Origin: Branchinecta lynchi
Taxonomy: Eukaryota; Arthropoda; Branchiopoda; Anostraca; Branchinectidae
DNA length: 64,000 nt
Assembly: GCA_023053575.1 (NCBI GenBank)
Contig: JAKZAP010000006.1
Location: 16,005,280-16,069,279, forward strand
Direction of reading: 5' to 3'
Under the pieces are notes generated by a model that saw nothing but the letters and a program-made list of their open reading frames with translations, did not search any database and was not told the DNA's origin. Position 1 is the stretch's first letter. Every line of letters starts with the position of its first letter. A program made the translations under genes and the position numbers. This document shows, one piece after another, positions 11,120 through 22,780 of this stretch.

Positions 11120-12180
11120 GGCACAAGCAGCACATACCGATCGCTTTTCCGGTGGTCGCGAGGAAGGGTGCTTTCAGGTGTGACAGGATGGTGAAACTTG
11201 GCAGGCGTGTCAGCGACCTGACCAGCCTGATTTGAAAAGAGTCACTACCCCAATCCGGCCATAGTACGGGTGGATTAGAGGGAGGGGGAATCTTGCGACA
11301 AGACCAGAATATAACTTGGAATCAAGGCCGGATCCGATACCAGTGGAAGTAGCTGCAGGCGGGAAACCGGAAATCTCGTGACACGCTTAGCTTGGAGTGA
11401 CTGAGACAAAACTCTTTGGAGAGAACACGCACAAGTCCCAGATACATCATTTACACAACTAGCCCGCATCCAGACACTGTGGGGGAGTTGCAGGAGGTGT
11501 TCCGGAATTCCGGCGATCCCGAGTTACGGTACTTCCAGATGTGCTAGAATGATGAAACTTGGCAAGCATATCAGAGGCCTGAACAGGTTGACTCGCAAAT
11601 AGTCATTTACTCGATACGGCCATCGTGGTGGAGCGGAGGGAGGGGAGTCCAGATCACTGTGTCTTGCTTAAATTTCGAATGGGTAATCGGACCTGAACGA
11701 AACTTGACAGTTAGCGTCTCAGATGTTCCGTTTAAAGTCCAGACCGGATCCAGTAACTGTGGTGGTGGGGGGGGGATTAAATCTCGTGACACGCGTAAAA
11801 TCGAGGGATCGGGATGGAACTAACACATCTTTCACAGAAGGGGCTTGTGATGGGGCAGAGTTCCAGTTATCACGAGTTAAGGAACTTCCAGATGCGCTAG
11901 GACGATGAAGCTTAGCAGGCATATTAGGACCCGTCCAGATTGACGTAGAAACTGTCTCTTCCCTCATCGGACCATCTTGAAGGGATGGAGAGAGGCAAAA
12001 CCCACGGGTTATCAGATCTGAATGGGACATGGGCAAGAGGAACATCTCAGATGTTCCATTTCAACTCCGCAAAGGATCTGGCATTTATCGGAGGGGGGGG
12101 GGGGGGGGGCACTGAAAATCTCGTGGGATGTATTTTTTCGCATTTCGAAGAGGATACTTTTGTAAGGTCACATGCAATAT
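11120..12180 (-). repeat. Family E element, partial
   Basis: It begins with the right end (CACATACCGATCGCTTTTCC) and follows with cores: GATGAAACTTGGCAAGCATA, AGTCATTTACTCGATACGG, GGTGGTGGGGGGGGG, CCAGATGCGCTAGGACGATG. The left end is missing. G runs at 11763-11774 and 12091-12109 are typical of the family. Confidence 0.7.
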
Positions 12181-12224
12181 AAGCAACATTTTCGAGTATC
12201 TTCTCCTCCCATCAGTTCTTCGGC

Positions 12225-12745
12225 ACATTTTGGAGAAAATCAGATTGGGTTTTCAGCTGGGCAGGTTGCCAGAAGGCCCATCGAATTTTAACTAATGTTC
12301 TTACTGAGGCTACTAAAAAGGGATTCGAGTTACATTTATGCGCCTTGGATCTCTCCAAAGCGTTTGACACCGTTAGGCGTTTCCAAGCTATTTTTTCCCT
12401 TTTTAGTCACGGTATCAACATTTCGGTAATTTTTCTTCTCAGATATTGGTATTCAAATTCTTTTTTTGCCGATTAAAACGGATATGAGGGTTTCAAAAAG
12501 TAAAATTGTAGTGCGGCGTGGGGTCCGGCAAGGTGCTGTACTTTCCCAATCTATTTTCAAACTTAGATTCGACTTTCTCTTAATCTTTCAAAGTGTGACT
12601 ATCTTTCATTTAATAGTAATATCACGAATCCTCTAATTTGCGAATCTTTTTCTATCCTATCGGTTTCCTCTTTTCGGTGGCTGGGAATTAATGTTAGTAA
12701 AACACTAAAATCCTTCCGAACTCTCGCCGTCGCGGATTGCAAGAA
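12225..12745 (+). pseudogene. Reverse transcriptase fragment of a non-LTR element
   Basis: Broken frames show RT motifs in order: GFSAGQVA, then LHLCALDLSKAFDTVRRFQA (motif A with the catalytic Asp), FLLRYWYSNSFF, then VRRGVRQGAVLS (motif B) in another frame, and FRWLGINVSKT. At least two frameshifts and several stops are present, and the YxDD region is not intact. It is a dead copy; clade unknown. Confidence 0.7.
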
Positions 12746-13011
12746 GAAAATCCAACTAAGTTACTCTAAAACTGTTGCTAATCGAAGTAAATACGGTAGA
12801 AAATATCTTGCTTAATTATATTCGGCTTTTACAGATCACTCGATTTTGTTTCTTTCTGGTATTTACCCTATTTTTCATAAAAAAAAAAAAAAAAATCAGC
12901 ACTTCGTTCTTATTATTTCCAGTTTTCCCGCTTTCTATTGTATCTGCCTCCATGGTACAGAAATCGGAACCTCATTTCTATTTACAGTTTTCCGGATATC
13001 GGACCGAAACT

Positions 13012-13135
13012 TACCGAATGAATGAATTCATTACGTGATTTAGCCTTACGGCATTTAACAACTAACAATGAAACAAAACTAAACATCTAAAATAAACTAC
13101 AAATCGCATAATTTTGTACAAACAACTAATCCAAA
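13012..13135 (-). repeat. Non-LTR 3' end, family M, copy 1
   Basis: On the minus strand this is a retroposon 3' end: a small hairpin GCCGTAAGGC followed by TAAATCACGTAATG and a CATT repeat tail. The body AACTAACAATGAAACAAAAC is shared with 17833-17955. Confidence 0.65.
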
Positions 13136-13319
13136 AAAAAAAACCTAAACAGAGCTTGCTGGGAAATTACCCCAGTCAACTTATAAGAATATGCCCGCCC
13201 ACAGTGGTCTTTCTCGTTTGCTTTAGTTTCTTGTGCTTTTTATTTTGTGAAGTGCTTGTTTTGTTTCTTTTATTGATACTCCGCTTCGATTTTTTGTAGC
13301 GGGTTTATTAGTTACACGT
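13136..13319. other. No gene seen
   Basis: A 61-codon hydrophobic frame at 13114-13299 (SFLCFLFCEVLVLFLLLIL) is T-rich and unsupported. Confidence 0.25.
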
Positions 13320-13560
13320 GGACTCATCGACCACTTTGGGGGCAGCTAAAACTGGGGTTAGGGGTCTTGGAAATCTTGTGACACACATAGGGTGGAGATC
13401 AGGACAAAACTTGACGGCCTATCATATATATCATATTCGGGGGTTTGGTGGAAGGTATGGGATGGTCCATTTGGATACGGGATCGACTAAAAAAGGGAAG
13501 GGAACGCGAGAAAAGCAGGAAGGCATACTAAAATTAGGAAGGGCATACTGAAACGAGGAA
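13320..13560 (-). repeat. Family E core fragment plus family I end fragment
   Basis: GGGGGCAGCTAAAACTGGGG..GGAAATCTTGTGACACAC..GGTGGAGATCAGGACAAAACTTGACGG matches E cores. It is followed at about 13482 by GGGATCGACTAAAAAAGGG, a single family I terminus without a partner. Confidence 0.5.
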
Positions 13561-13940
13561 GGGATGGTGAACTTTGAATTTAGAAAGTTGCGGACCCCTC
13601 AAAGAAGACTAATTTAAAATTTAAATCTCCTAAAAACACGGTTGCGACTATTTCGCTCTGCTAGTTTCTCCTTCCGACGAAGAAGCAAACTTTTCAACAT
13701 TTTTTACCTTTATAGAAATTTTGGCGGAAATACAAAGTCTATTTGAAGGGTATTTTGAATTATTTCTTTTCACCCAAACTATCATTTTTTGTTTATATCC
13801 TACACACAGAACGCATTATTTTCTGCACTCTGAACCTTCTCGAAATTCTAAAGCATACCAGACCTACCGAAGCTTGGGTAGGACCTCGACCCCCTTATGA
13901 GACACAAACGGGTGACCTCCCTGAGAAAACAAGGAATTAC

Positions 13941-14133
13941 CTGGAATTAGATCTCTTGCTGTCCGGCCTCTTGCCGGCTTGCAAATTGGAAAGGTCCTTT
14001 TGGCGTTTCTCGGTTTCGCGCCAAATTTGCCAGTATAGTATGCACATGACAGTTACAGGAACGTAGAAGGCGGCGATGGCCGTTCCAAATGTAACATAGT
14101 TGTTAGTTTCAATGAACTGGATGTAACATTCGG
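13941..14133 (-). CDS. mAChR-A: Muscarinic acetylcholine receptor, third coding exon (ECL2, TM5, start of ICL3)
   Basis: The exon follows the acceptor CTTTCTTTTATAG; its first CC completes a Thr codon with the A left by the exon at 30759. It encodes residues 182-244: [11 protein letters not shown], with C183 expected to pair with C103; TM5 with [13 protein letters not shown] (P206); then a basic start of intracellular loop 3 ([18 protein letters not shown]) ending in SNS before a phase-2 donor (CCAG|GTAATT). 193 nt equals 2 + 63 codons + 2. The Gq-type loop start KRQKDL..LQAGK is typical of A-type receptors. The intron upstream of it is 16,625 bp (14134-30758). The remaining loop 3, TM6, TM7 and tail were not found in 1-13940 and probably lie left of the window. 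Confidence 0.93.
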
Positions 14134-14449
14134 CTATAAAAGAAAGTAATGGGGTATAACAGCGTAAAGCAAAGACCAACAATTAAAGCGCAAAGGGCAT
14201 CATATTTTATCTTTCCGCTGATTCATACGTGTCCTTTACCTTATCTTCCCGTGAAAGTCAATAGCCGCGATCGTTTTCGTCGTTCGTCGTTTTCGGTACG
14301 GAGAACATCGTTTAGCTATTTTCATATTAGTATTTTAGCATAAAAGGACCACTGTTTTTAAACATGGTTTACGCAACGCAGCCAATGATTAACATACAGG
14401 ATACGTTTCCAAGTACACCAAGAAGTTGGCTTTCCAATCAATACGATAA

Positions 14450-15435
14450 CTTTCGTGGGACTCGTTGGCGGGAAATCTGAACTGTGTGTCATCAAGGCAG
14501 TGTGCCACGCTACTAGAATTTCTAAACTAAAATTTCTGATGTCCCGTTTAAAGTCTTGAACGGATTCGATTCGATAGCCAGGGGAAGTTGGGGGGGGGGC
14601 GGAAATTTCAAGAAACGGTTAGAATGGAGGGATCGGAGTGAAACTTGCTGGTAAGAACAAGCATCTGCTCTAAATAAATCGTTTAGACGATTCTACTGGA
14701 TCCGGACACTTGGGGGGTGGGGGGGGATGGGGTTTCCTGGAATTCCGGTGAGGGCGGTTTTGGGAATTTTCACGACGAAACATTGCAGGCATATCAGGTA
14801 CCCTATCAAACTGACATGAAAATAAAAACATCGTCGATCTGATAATCGTGGGGGGGGGGGGGTGGAGGGAGGGGAATCCAGAATAATAAGTCATGCGCAA
14901 CTTTGGAACGGGTGATCGGATTCGAGTGAAATTTAATAATTGAACAGAGGACATTTCTCTAATGATCTTTTTCAAATCTGGACCGGATCGGATAACTATT
15001 GTGGGGGGGGGGGGGGGAATACGTGACCCGCTTAGACTGGAGAGATCGGGATGGAACTTTCTGGGAATAACAAACAGATGCTATGGATAAATCATTTACA
15101 GAACCGGATTGGCTCAGGGCATTGTGGAGGGAGTTGGGGGGGGGGAGACCGGAAATTTTGAGAAACGGTTAGAATGAAGGGATCGGAGTGAAACTTGCTC
15201 GGAAGAACAATCATGAAAATCTTCTACACAATTGGACTGGATCCGGACACTTGGGGGTGGGGGTGGGGGTCCTGGAATTCCGTTTTTTGGGATTTTCACG
15301 ACAAAAATTGGCAGGCATATCAGGGACCCGGTCAAACTGACTTGGAAATAAAAAATAAAAATCCTCTATATGATAATCGTAGGGAGGGAGTGGAGGGAGG
15401 GGTTTTTCACTCGAGTGAAATTTAATAACTGAACA
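14450..15435 (-). repeat. Family E core array
   Basis: About two full higher-order units in minus orientation, with blocks such as CGGTTAGAATGGAGGGATCGG, GAAACTTGCTGGTAAGAACA, ACTGGATCCGGACACTTGG, GGCAGGCATATCAGG and TTTAATAATTGAACAGAGGAC, the last two occurring twice. G runs of 9-16 recur at 14590, 14850, 15003 and 15137. No microsatellite or ends remain. Confidence 0.8.
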
Positions 15436-15639
15436 GAGGACATTTCTCTCCGGTGATGATACGCAGTTTAGGAGGGCTAAGAATATATTTTGTAAGCAAA
15501 ATCCTCTAGGCACAAGCGATCATGGGCCCTCTGAGATGATGAAAATGTATCTTTTGGTCAAAATTATTTCACGTCTAGGGAACAAACGAGTGGATCTAAA
15601 CTTGGAAGGTAGAAACGTCATTTGTTTTAGATCCTACTA

Positions 15640-15792
15640 TAAAGACGGTTGTGTCCCTGATACGACTGCCAAGTTTCATCGTCCTTGTACATCTTGAAAG
15701 ACCCTAACTCGCAAACATGGGACCGACCGACCGACAGACGGAATTACGATCGGCATATGGCACTTGACGGAAGGACAAGGGCCATAAAAACA
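15640..15792 (+). repeat. Family E right end
   Basis: Opposite in orientation to the array at 14450: TGCCAAGTTTCATCGTCC, the microsatellite GACCGACCGACCGACAGACGG, ATTACGATCGGCATATGGCACTTGACGG and a hairpin ending CATAAAAA. It borders the retrotransposon that starts near 15800. Confidence 0.75.
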
Positions 15793-15799
15793 CACCCCA

Positions 15800-17150
15800 A
15801 CAACATAGAGAAGGCAGTGGACTGAAGTAAGGTTTAGGATAGAATGTATATAAGTCTCACAGTTGCTTTATCGGATATCCTGAGCAGCGAGTTCGATGCA
15901 AAGTGCGGAGTGCCTCAAGGTTCCGTGCTCGGACCTCTGCTATATCTCGTTTATGTTAATTCGCTGGCATCACATGTCGGTGAGGAGGCGCTGACCTCTT
16001 TCGCGGACGACACTGCCATAACAATAATTGGTAGTTGTTTGGTGGAGGTTGTACATAAGGCTAACTTAGCACTTGAACGTTTACGTAGTTTTACAGTTGG
16101 TAGTTCCCTAGCAGTTAACGCATCTAAAGCAAATTACATTATTTTTAGTCGAACAGGTAGGTTACTAAATCATAGCAATACATTTTTTTTCGGAGATTTA
16201 CCCATTAAACAAGTTTTTGAAATGAGATATTTGGGGTTTTATTTAGATAATAATATTAGTTGGAAAAAGTATTGTAGTATTATTGGGGCAAAAATGGCTA
16301 GGGGGCTAGGAATTCTAAGACGGGTAAGAAAAACATTTCCATTTCAGATTTTAAAAATTATTTATTTTTCCCTTGTTCACCCTTTCATTGATTACGGTTG
16401 TGTTCATTGGGCTAGCAATTTTTTGTCCAATTATAAAAGGATCCAGATTTTGCAAAATAAAAGCATTCGTTTGGTTGCGGACATAAAAAAGGAGGTTGAA
16501 TCCAAAACCATTGCCAGCTTTTCCCGGTGTAACGTTCTGAATGTTGGTCAGATTCGTGATTACCAGGCATCAACTTTTGTGTTTCAAAGCATGAACCATA
16601 TATCCCTGATTATTTCCATGATTATTTTTCTATGAATCAGGAGCACCACAATTATGACACTAGAAATGCACAGCTTTTAATTAATGAAAAAAGAAAAACA
16701 GTTAGATCATCTCATAGGATTCATAATCTGGGGCCTTATGTTTGGAATAATCTGCCGTCTAGCATCAGGCAGTCTGCCACTTTATACGGATTTAAAAAGA
16801 AACTGAAAACTTTCCACTTAATTAATACGTTTTGAAGGGTATATGGTCTTTTTCTTCTTTTTTTTCACAGTTGTTCGGGTGGGGCTGAAACTGGTAATGA
16901 GTAAATGTTAAGGATTCTTGTTGTGTATAGTGTTCACGTTTAATTGTTTGTTATTTAAGTCATAGGCAAGGTGGATAATAAGTTGTTATGTTTAGTTATT
17001 TATTTATTAGATACAAGTAGTATTAATAAATTGCAGCACAAGTTCTTAGGACTTTCTTTTTGCTGCAAAGGGATATTAGTAGTGTTATTTTATTTTATTT
17101 TCAACGTTTTGGTTAAAAATAAAAACCTAAATACCTAAAAAAATAAAAAT
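15800..17150 (+). mobile_element. Rex/CR1-like non-LTR retrotransposon, 5' truncated
   Basis: It contains the second half of a reverse transcriptase, a C-terminal domain and a 3' untranslated region of about 300 bp, ending in A-rich AAAAACCTAAATACCTAAAA repeats at 17125-17150. The left boundary abuts an E right end. Confidence 0.75.
15844..16835 (+). pseudogene. Reverse transcriptase C-terminal half (Rex/CR1 group), one frameshift
   Basis: Motif B (CGVPQGSVLGPLLYLVYVN) and the catalytic box FADDTAI are visible, then YLGFYLDNNISWKKY and KIIYFSLVHPFIDYGCVHWA typical of the thumb region. The frame shifts near 16600-16632 and continues with HNYDTRNAQL and GPYVWNNLPSSIRQS, ending FHLINTF. The endonuclease and RT motifs before B are missing. 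Only one frameshift and no other stops suggest moderate age. A short decayed relative lies at 62690-62870. Confidence 0.85.
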
Positions 17151-17649
17151 ACATATAGGATGTTTCGATTTCACTTGTTTAGGCATGATCCAGAGGGTGT
17201 GAAGGCCCTCATGAAGTAACGAAATTGTCGCAATAGGCTACCTACTTGAATAAGAGGCCGTTGGAGCTCAAAATTGGGTGCAAAATTCCTAAGATTTAAC
17301 AATTTTGACGTAGCCTACATCTTTGTACACCCTTTTGAGAAGATAAATTCCGTGCATTCACATTTTGTCCCGCGAGAGAGACATGCCAAGATAGGGCAGC
17401 GAAATTAAAACTTCGAAAGAGAGAGGAAGCTCTTCTATCACCTTTGTAATTAAAACCGTCTTCAGATAGCAAAGTAAGAAAATATAATGGGCCATTAGGA
17501 AGCCGAACTTCGGACAATGAGGACAGAGGAAAAAAATATCCAAAAGCGATAGTCATCCTCGAGAGAAAAGGTGCTTTCACAGTCTCTTAAAGCACAACTC
17601 TTAGTAGAATGATATTTTCACGAAGAAATGGATAAGAAATATCGTTTTC
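17151..17649. other. No gene seen
   Basis: Overlapping minus-strand frames at 17296-17580 have no recognisable domain. Confidence 0.25.
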
Positions 17650-18070
17650 CGAAAAATACCATTATAATGATGGTTGGCATGGGAAATTACAGATTTTCTT
17701 CTTATAGCTTGTCAACTTAACCCACCCTTCCCGCTTCTGATGCTGCGGAGAGCGCTAACTTTTCCAACTAAGAAGTGGGAAAACCAAGCAAAGAAAAGAA
17801 GTCAACAGAAGATAGACCTGGTGGCAAACCATCCCTTGAATGAATTTGATTACGTGATTTAGCCTTACGGCATTTCTCAACTAACAAAGGAACAAAACTA
17901 AACATCTACAACAAACTATAAATCAAATAATTGTGTACAAACAATCTATTCAAAAGAAAAAGAAAACAAACTAAAATGAAAAACAACACTTTAAAGCTTC
18001 TGCGAGAGAGTTGTCAGCGGACATAAAAGCTTTCGGCGAAGTTTGCGTTGCGTCAGTGGAGAACTCGGCT
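17650..18070 (+). repeat. Dispersed repeat L, copy 1, interrupted by family M
   Basis: GGGAAATTACAGATTTTC, AACTAAGAAGTGGGAAAACC and GGCGAAGTTTGCGTTGCGT align in order with the reverse complement of 38446-38780. A family M retroposon end (17833-17955, minus) is inserted within it, so L is older than that insertion. Confidence 0.65.
17833..17955 (-). repeat. Non-LTR 3' end, family M, copy 2
   Basis: Closely similar to 13012-13135, including the hairpin GCCGTAAGGC and the flanking TCAAATTCATTCA. Very short, so an extreme 5' truncation. Confidence 0.65.
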
Positions 18071-19075
18071 AGACCGCAGAAGGGCTAACATGTCGTAGGT
18101 ACACAACGAAGCAACACCGAAATGCGGGGATTTCAAAAACTTATAATTTCAAAAGGGAGTCAGGGATAATATAAAAGGGGTCTTTCAAGTGGTTAACTGA
18201 CCCTTTCATATTTGCTTACGTAATGTTTTGGGTAATATAAGAACGATTTCAGACAAATTTCGTAAGGAGACGTTATGCCTACATAAAGACGTAGAACTAC
18301 GTAGATTGTTTAGACTACCGAAAAACGAGCGGAAACAGCGGCTGACCTGTTTAGACACGTGGACAGTTTTTTGGAGGGGGTGGGTGGCCGGGAGAATCAA
18401 AAAGCAAAATATAGTTTCATTACTATTTTTAGATGTAAAAACGTATCAAACTAAAAACGAATACCTTGTTAATTTTCTCAAATGAAAAGCTGTGTTTTTT
18501 GGGGTCTTTAGACTAGAAAAACGGTACAAAGCTCTCACAAATATTATTCCACATTCTAAAGCAATTTTTATAGAAATTCAGGCGCAGCTCAGTTGCAAAG
18601 TAATAGGTCTACTGAAGATGTGAAAGGTCCACGTAGTGCAAAGAACTTAACGTAAAATCGATCCAATATAAAAGCACTCAAACACACCCAAGCGCGATAG
18701 TCGCACTCAAGAGAAATACATCCAAGAGCTTCGTACTCAACGATCAGACGGGTCTCTGAGCAACATCTCAGAAGTATCCTAAAACTCGTCTTTGTTGCCA
18801 TAGAGACAGCTTTCAGTTTCTCCAAGGCAGAAAAGATGGAAAAAGAGATCAAAGGAGTGATTTGATACGGCGCAAAATAAGGGAGAAGCCATTTCCAACC
18901 GACAGGATGACAATTGTAAACACTATTGCACCTTTTCTTGTTAAAGCTTCCAAGCCCAGCTGACATTATCCACCACTAACAAAAGAGATGTTCAACCTTT
19001 TATGACAGTGAGTCCGCAATTCCACCCGCTCATGAATATTACTCTGCGGGTCAGACCAGACAGTGCACTATAGCT
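18071..19075. other. No gene seen
   Basis: A 125-codon minus frame (18589-18966) has no recognisable motif and starts with an atypical composition; not called. No clear repeats found. Confidence 0.25.
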
Positions 19076-19425
19076 TAGCGCAGGGAACTGACAGTACGCG
19101 TACCTAAAGGGGTAAGAGAGCAACCGCAAGGGTTACGCGAAGATCCCGAAATTAAGTTAGTCTAGAGCTTTAATATCTCGCCTCAGTCATTTTTTCGTCT
19201 TCTGAGTCACTTTCAGTATCGTCCTCAAGATCAGATACCCTATCGTATGCAAGTTCAGATAAGCTACACGTTTTGCGTTATCAACGGTGACAATAAATAT
19301 CGTCTTTTGACGTTCTGATCGTGGTAACAAATCTTAAAACAATGATTCGTCAAAAAAGGGCATGCAACCTTTTTGAACTTTGACTAGGGGTAAGTGGTAC
19401 GGGAAAGGTTGGGAACATTTGGATT
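19076..19425. mobile_element. hAT-type nonautonomous element, diverged copy
   Basis: Both ends match the element at 22179-23812: the left interior GGGTTACGCGAAGATCCCGAAATT and the right end GACTAGGGGTAAGTGGTACG..GGTTGGGAACATTTG. It is about 350 bp without the nested insertions of the other copy. The left terminus is degraded and no target duplication is clear. Confidence 0.65.
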
Positions 19426-19489
19426 AGCGGATCCGCCGTTCTTATTGAAAATTTAGATAGCCGTCAGGCAGAGATGAAACAACAAGAGG

Positions 19490-19740
19490 TACAAGATCAT
19501 ATAGCACTTGTTACGAGTTGTTGGTAAAGTAAAATTAAAAGTAACAAAATACCCCCTTCCTCCCGCCGACGTCGTCGTCGAAAAGATGCGGTTTGGACAT
19601 ACAAATCGGACGTCATGGCATCTACTGGTAGAACCCATACATTTTCGCTCGAGTCTGAGTATTTCCTGGAAATGTCCGGCACCCTTCTCCCGAGCCGAGG
19701 CCAAACCCTCTCGGGGGCCTAGAACAAACTAGACCTACGT
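19490..19740 (+). repeat. Family E left-end fragment
   Basis: ATAGCACTTGTTACGAGTTG, then AAAGTAACAAAATACCCCC, AAAAGATGCGGTTTGGAC and TCGAGTCTGAGTATTTCC follow the left region of the E copies at 24385 and 34454. It stops before the cores. Confidence 0.7.
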
Positions 19741-19924
19741 TGCCTAGACAACGTGAAATATTGCAAGAACCTTCGTTCGTCTACACCGACTAAATTGTTG
19801 CTGTTGGTTTTATTTCTTCGCTATCTGTTAAATGCTGAAGTTGTCGAGGTTTTAAAAATGATATGTTCCAAGATGATTTTTTTTTCTAAAATGATGACAC
19901 AATTCGTAATCACATGGCTATAAC

Positions 19925-20055
19925 CAGGATAAATATTCCTTCAGCCCAAGCTGACTGCGAATCATATTTCTGATATGATTCCGAATCGCTGACTGCGAAT
20001 CGAAATGTAGCTCCAATAAAATTCAGCTGACGTTTCCGTTTTGCACCATCAAATT
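19925..20055. repeat. Family Q repeat with internal inverted parts
   Basis: CCTTCAGCCCAAGCTGACTGCGAATC and TTCAGCTGACGTTTCCGTTTTGCA match 610-700 but with one block inverted, so the copy is rearranged. Confidence 0.5.
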
Positions 20056-20059
20056 TAAC

Positions 20060-21120
20060 CAGGGTTTAAAGAAAAAACAGAATATCGGAGTAGGAACTAA
20101 ATTGACTTTGCAGCCAGTTGAACTTTCCGTGTAGACATCGGGACTGGGGAAAACTTGGAACATTATTTTCTATAAACTAGATGTATTGTAAAGCTGTCCG
20201 TAAATTTTCAGGATCAAAATACCATAGATGCCACTTTACTAATTATTGTGAAACTATGTCATTGTTGCTATACCTCAGGGTTTAAAGAAAAAACAGAACA
20301 TCGGAAGTATGAAACTATGTCGTTGTTTTGCATTATTGTTTGTATTCGTTGCGTATACACTTAATTCTTGGTTACAGTGATACACCATCACCATACACCA
20401 TTCTAGCATCACATGAAAATGACAATGCTATAGCAATCGATTTTTACTTACAAGTCCCTCTCCCCGTGCCGCATGTAAGCAAACTTTTCTCATCATCAAA
20501 AACACCAGAGACAAAATAGGTGCACAAACTAGGAAAAGTTGGAAACCCCTCACCACCGAAGTTGATAATGGTCTAACAGCCGATTATTACTTTGAAGTCC
20601 CTGACATGTCTCACGTTCTGCCTATTTTTTGTTAGAGTGTATACACCACCACTGAAGTTGTCAACCCCTTGCCACTTTAACATGATCAAAGGCGACAAAG
20701 GCTGTCCGTGAACATTGGGAAAACCAACAGAATGTCGGAAAAAGTAACTAAATCGACTTTGCAGACGGTGTAACTTTATCCTTTTCAGTCGTAGACATCG
20801 TGATTGGTGAAAACTTGGAACATAATCTTATATAACCTAGTTGGTATGATAAAATTATCCGCAACTTTTCTCTAACAACCGATTCTTACTTGCAAGTCAA
20901 TCTCCCGTGATGACATTGTACCAAATTGTTCTTACCATCAGATACACCGAAAACAAATAATACGTACACAAACTGGCAAAAGCTGCAAACCCCTCATCAC
21001 CGAAGATGATTATGGTCTAACAGTCGATTGTTGCTTACAAGTCCCCTACTTGTCACAATTGAGATCGGCCTATTTTCGGTTTCAGTGTGTACCATACTAC
21101 TGAAGTTGTCGACCCCTCTT
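20060..21120. repeat. Imperfect tandem array, family H
   Basis: Blocks recur at about 650-bp spacing: AACTAAATTGACTTTGCAG..AGACATCG..GAAAACTTGGAACAT at 20095 and 20745. The block GATTTTTACTTACAAGTCCCTC recurs near 20435, 20582, 20880 and 21022 with substitutions. No coding potential; it reads as an old degenerate satellite or a composite repeat. Confidence 0.6.
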
Positions 21121-22170
21121 AATTTTCAAACTGGTTTATCTCATGAAGGAATTTCTGTACAAAAAAAACAAATTGGCATATTCTTTGATCATTTCATCAA
21201 AATCTATCGATTGTCATTGAAACAAATTCTATCTTTATTAGTTTAAAAGTTTACTTTTTTGCCGTAGGCCAACTTTCTAATATCACCACTTAGAAAGAGG
21301 CAAAGGACAAGCTCTAATTTCTTTAGCAATGAGAGAACTTTTAAAGTTTAAGAGGCCCATCCGACATTATTTCTCTTCCTCAGTCCAAGAAATGAAATGA
21401 TAAACTCAGCTGAAATCACGATCAGAAATGGGTAGAAACAACAAATGGCAGCACTTTTGGACCCTTGGAAAATGCAACTTTTTCGATTCTGTAAATTTTT
21501 GTATTTATCAGAAGAAATTATATTGGCTGTGGGGCCAGGGAACTGCCGCACATATTTAGCCCTTATAGATTTTAGTCCACCTTCAATTTAAAACTACTGC
21601 CTGTCTGCTTGCCTGCTAGAATGGAGCTTTCCACTCGAAAGCAGAAACATGTTTGATGAAACGAAAGCTTGGCTGCATAACTGCATATCGTGCTCTCTGA
21701 CATAGGCTATACAACATAGGCTATCACACACTATAGGCTATGGCTCAATTACAAGCAAACAAAAAAATCCTTTTTGACCCAAGCAATAGCTTTACGGAGC
21801 TTTCCAAAACGTAATGTCATATTCATCAACCCTGACGAAGGTCCACACTTTCTGTAAAAAACGCACAGGTTAGCTTACCACTTTCTAGTAATAAGCTGAA
21901 ATCGGGGTACTAGGAAAGAAAAAAACAAAACAAAAAACGACAAAATCAAAGTGTAGCTCTCGCAACACAATCATCGTGGGCAACTGACTGTTGTAGCTTT
22001 CGATTTGAATCCCAATCGCCCTACACGTTTGGTGCCTACGCGAGCTAGACATTTTCCGATACCCCCCCCCCCTCCAAATCTCCTTACCGTGGCCGAGTCC
22101 GGTTGAGACACATAAATGATTCACCACTCATCAAGTTTGACTCAAATCTGAGCATGTTTCGTGATGCATC
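21121..22170. other. No gene seen
   Basis: AT-rich intronic sequence. Short frames lack recognisable motifs. A C run of 10 at 22063 is the only notable tract. Confidence 0.3.
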
Positions 22171-22305
22171 ATCCAGTGCAGAGGTTCCCAACCGGAGTAC
22201 GCGAGACCCTTGCAAGGGGTACGCGAAGAAACCAAAATTGATTTAGTCTGTAGCTTCAAAATCTAGCCTCACAAATTTTTGAATGACGAAAACCTAAATT
22301 ACCAG

Positions 22306-22497
22306 CAGAGGCATCACCAGCCAAAATGTATCTTCAGGGGCAAGACATTTTTACTGATCGACTGTTTTTTGTTGTTTTTAAATAACTGCTTTCACGAAAA
22401 ATCGCGGCGCTTCGCGCCGACTCGTTTCTTTTTACTCGTCTGGCCGACCTTGTTGGTGGGATGGGTATTGTCAACCCGTGCGTTACAAGCCCTAGTG
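22306..22497. mobile_element. hAT-type MITE, family N, diverged copy
   Basis: Left end CAGAGGCATCACCAGCC and right part GGTATTGTCAACCCGTGCG..CCCTAG parallel the element at 39616-39939. Both share the palindromic core CGCGGCGCTTCGCGCCGACT. No target duplication is visible. Confidence 0.6.
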
Positions 22498-22780
22498 AAA
22501 GTCAGTGAACAAATGTTGATTTAAAAACAGCTCGCCTGTACTGCCGTAAAATCTGTTCCTGTGTCAAACAATATTGTTTCAAGAAGAATCGAAGGCATCG
22601 CAAGTGGTATTGTCATTCAGGTTGCGAATTAAGCTAGAGAAAAAGTTAACGTTGGCCGAGATTTGACAAAATTGTTGCTACAAAGCAGCCTCTGGGAATT
22701 GCCAAATTGATTTTATAAATATTTTTACACATGTATGCCTTATCATTTATGATAATAACTATCGTCTTTTTCACGTTCTG

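Noticed and set aside
13937..14182. 81-codon frame starting [11 protein letters not shown]
   Set aside because: The first 16 residues are intron sequence before the acceptor TTTTATAG; the exon starts at 14133.
22171..22260. Start of a host gene at GGTTCCCAACC
   Set aside because: This word is the end of a hAT element, confirmed by the matching inverted end at 23798-23812 and the 8-bp duplication.
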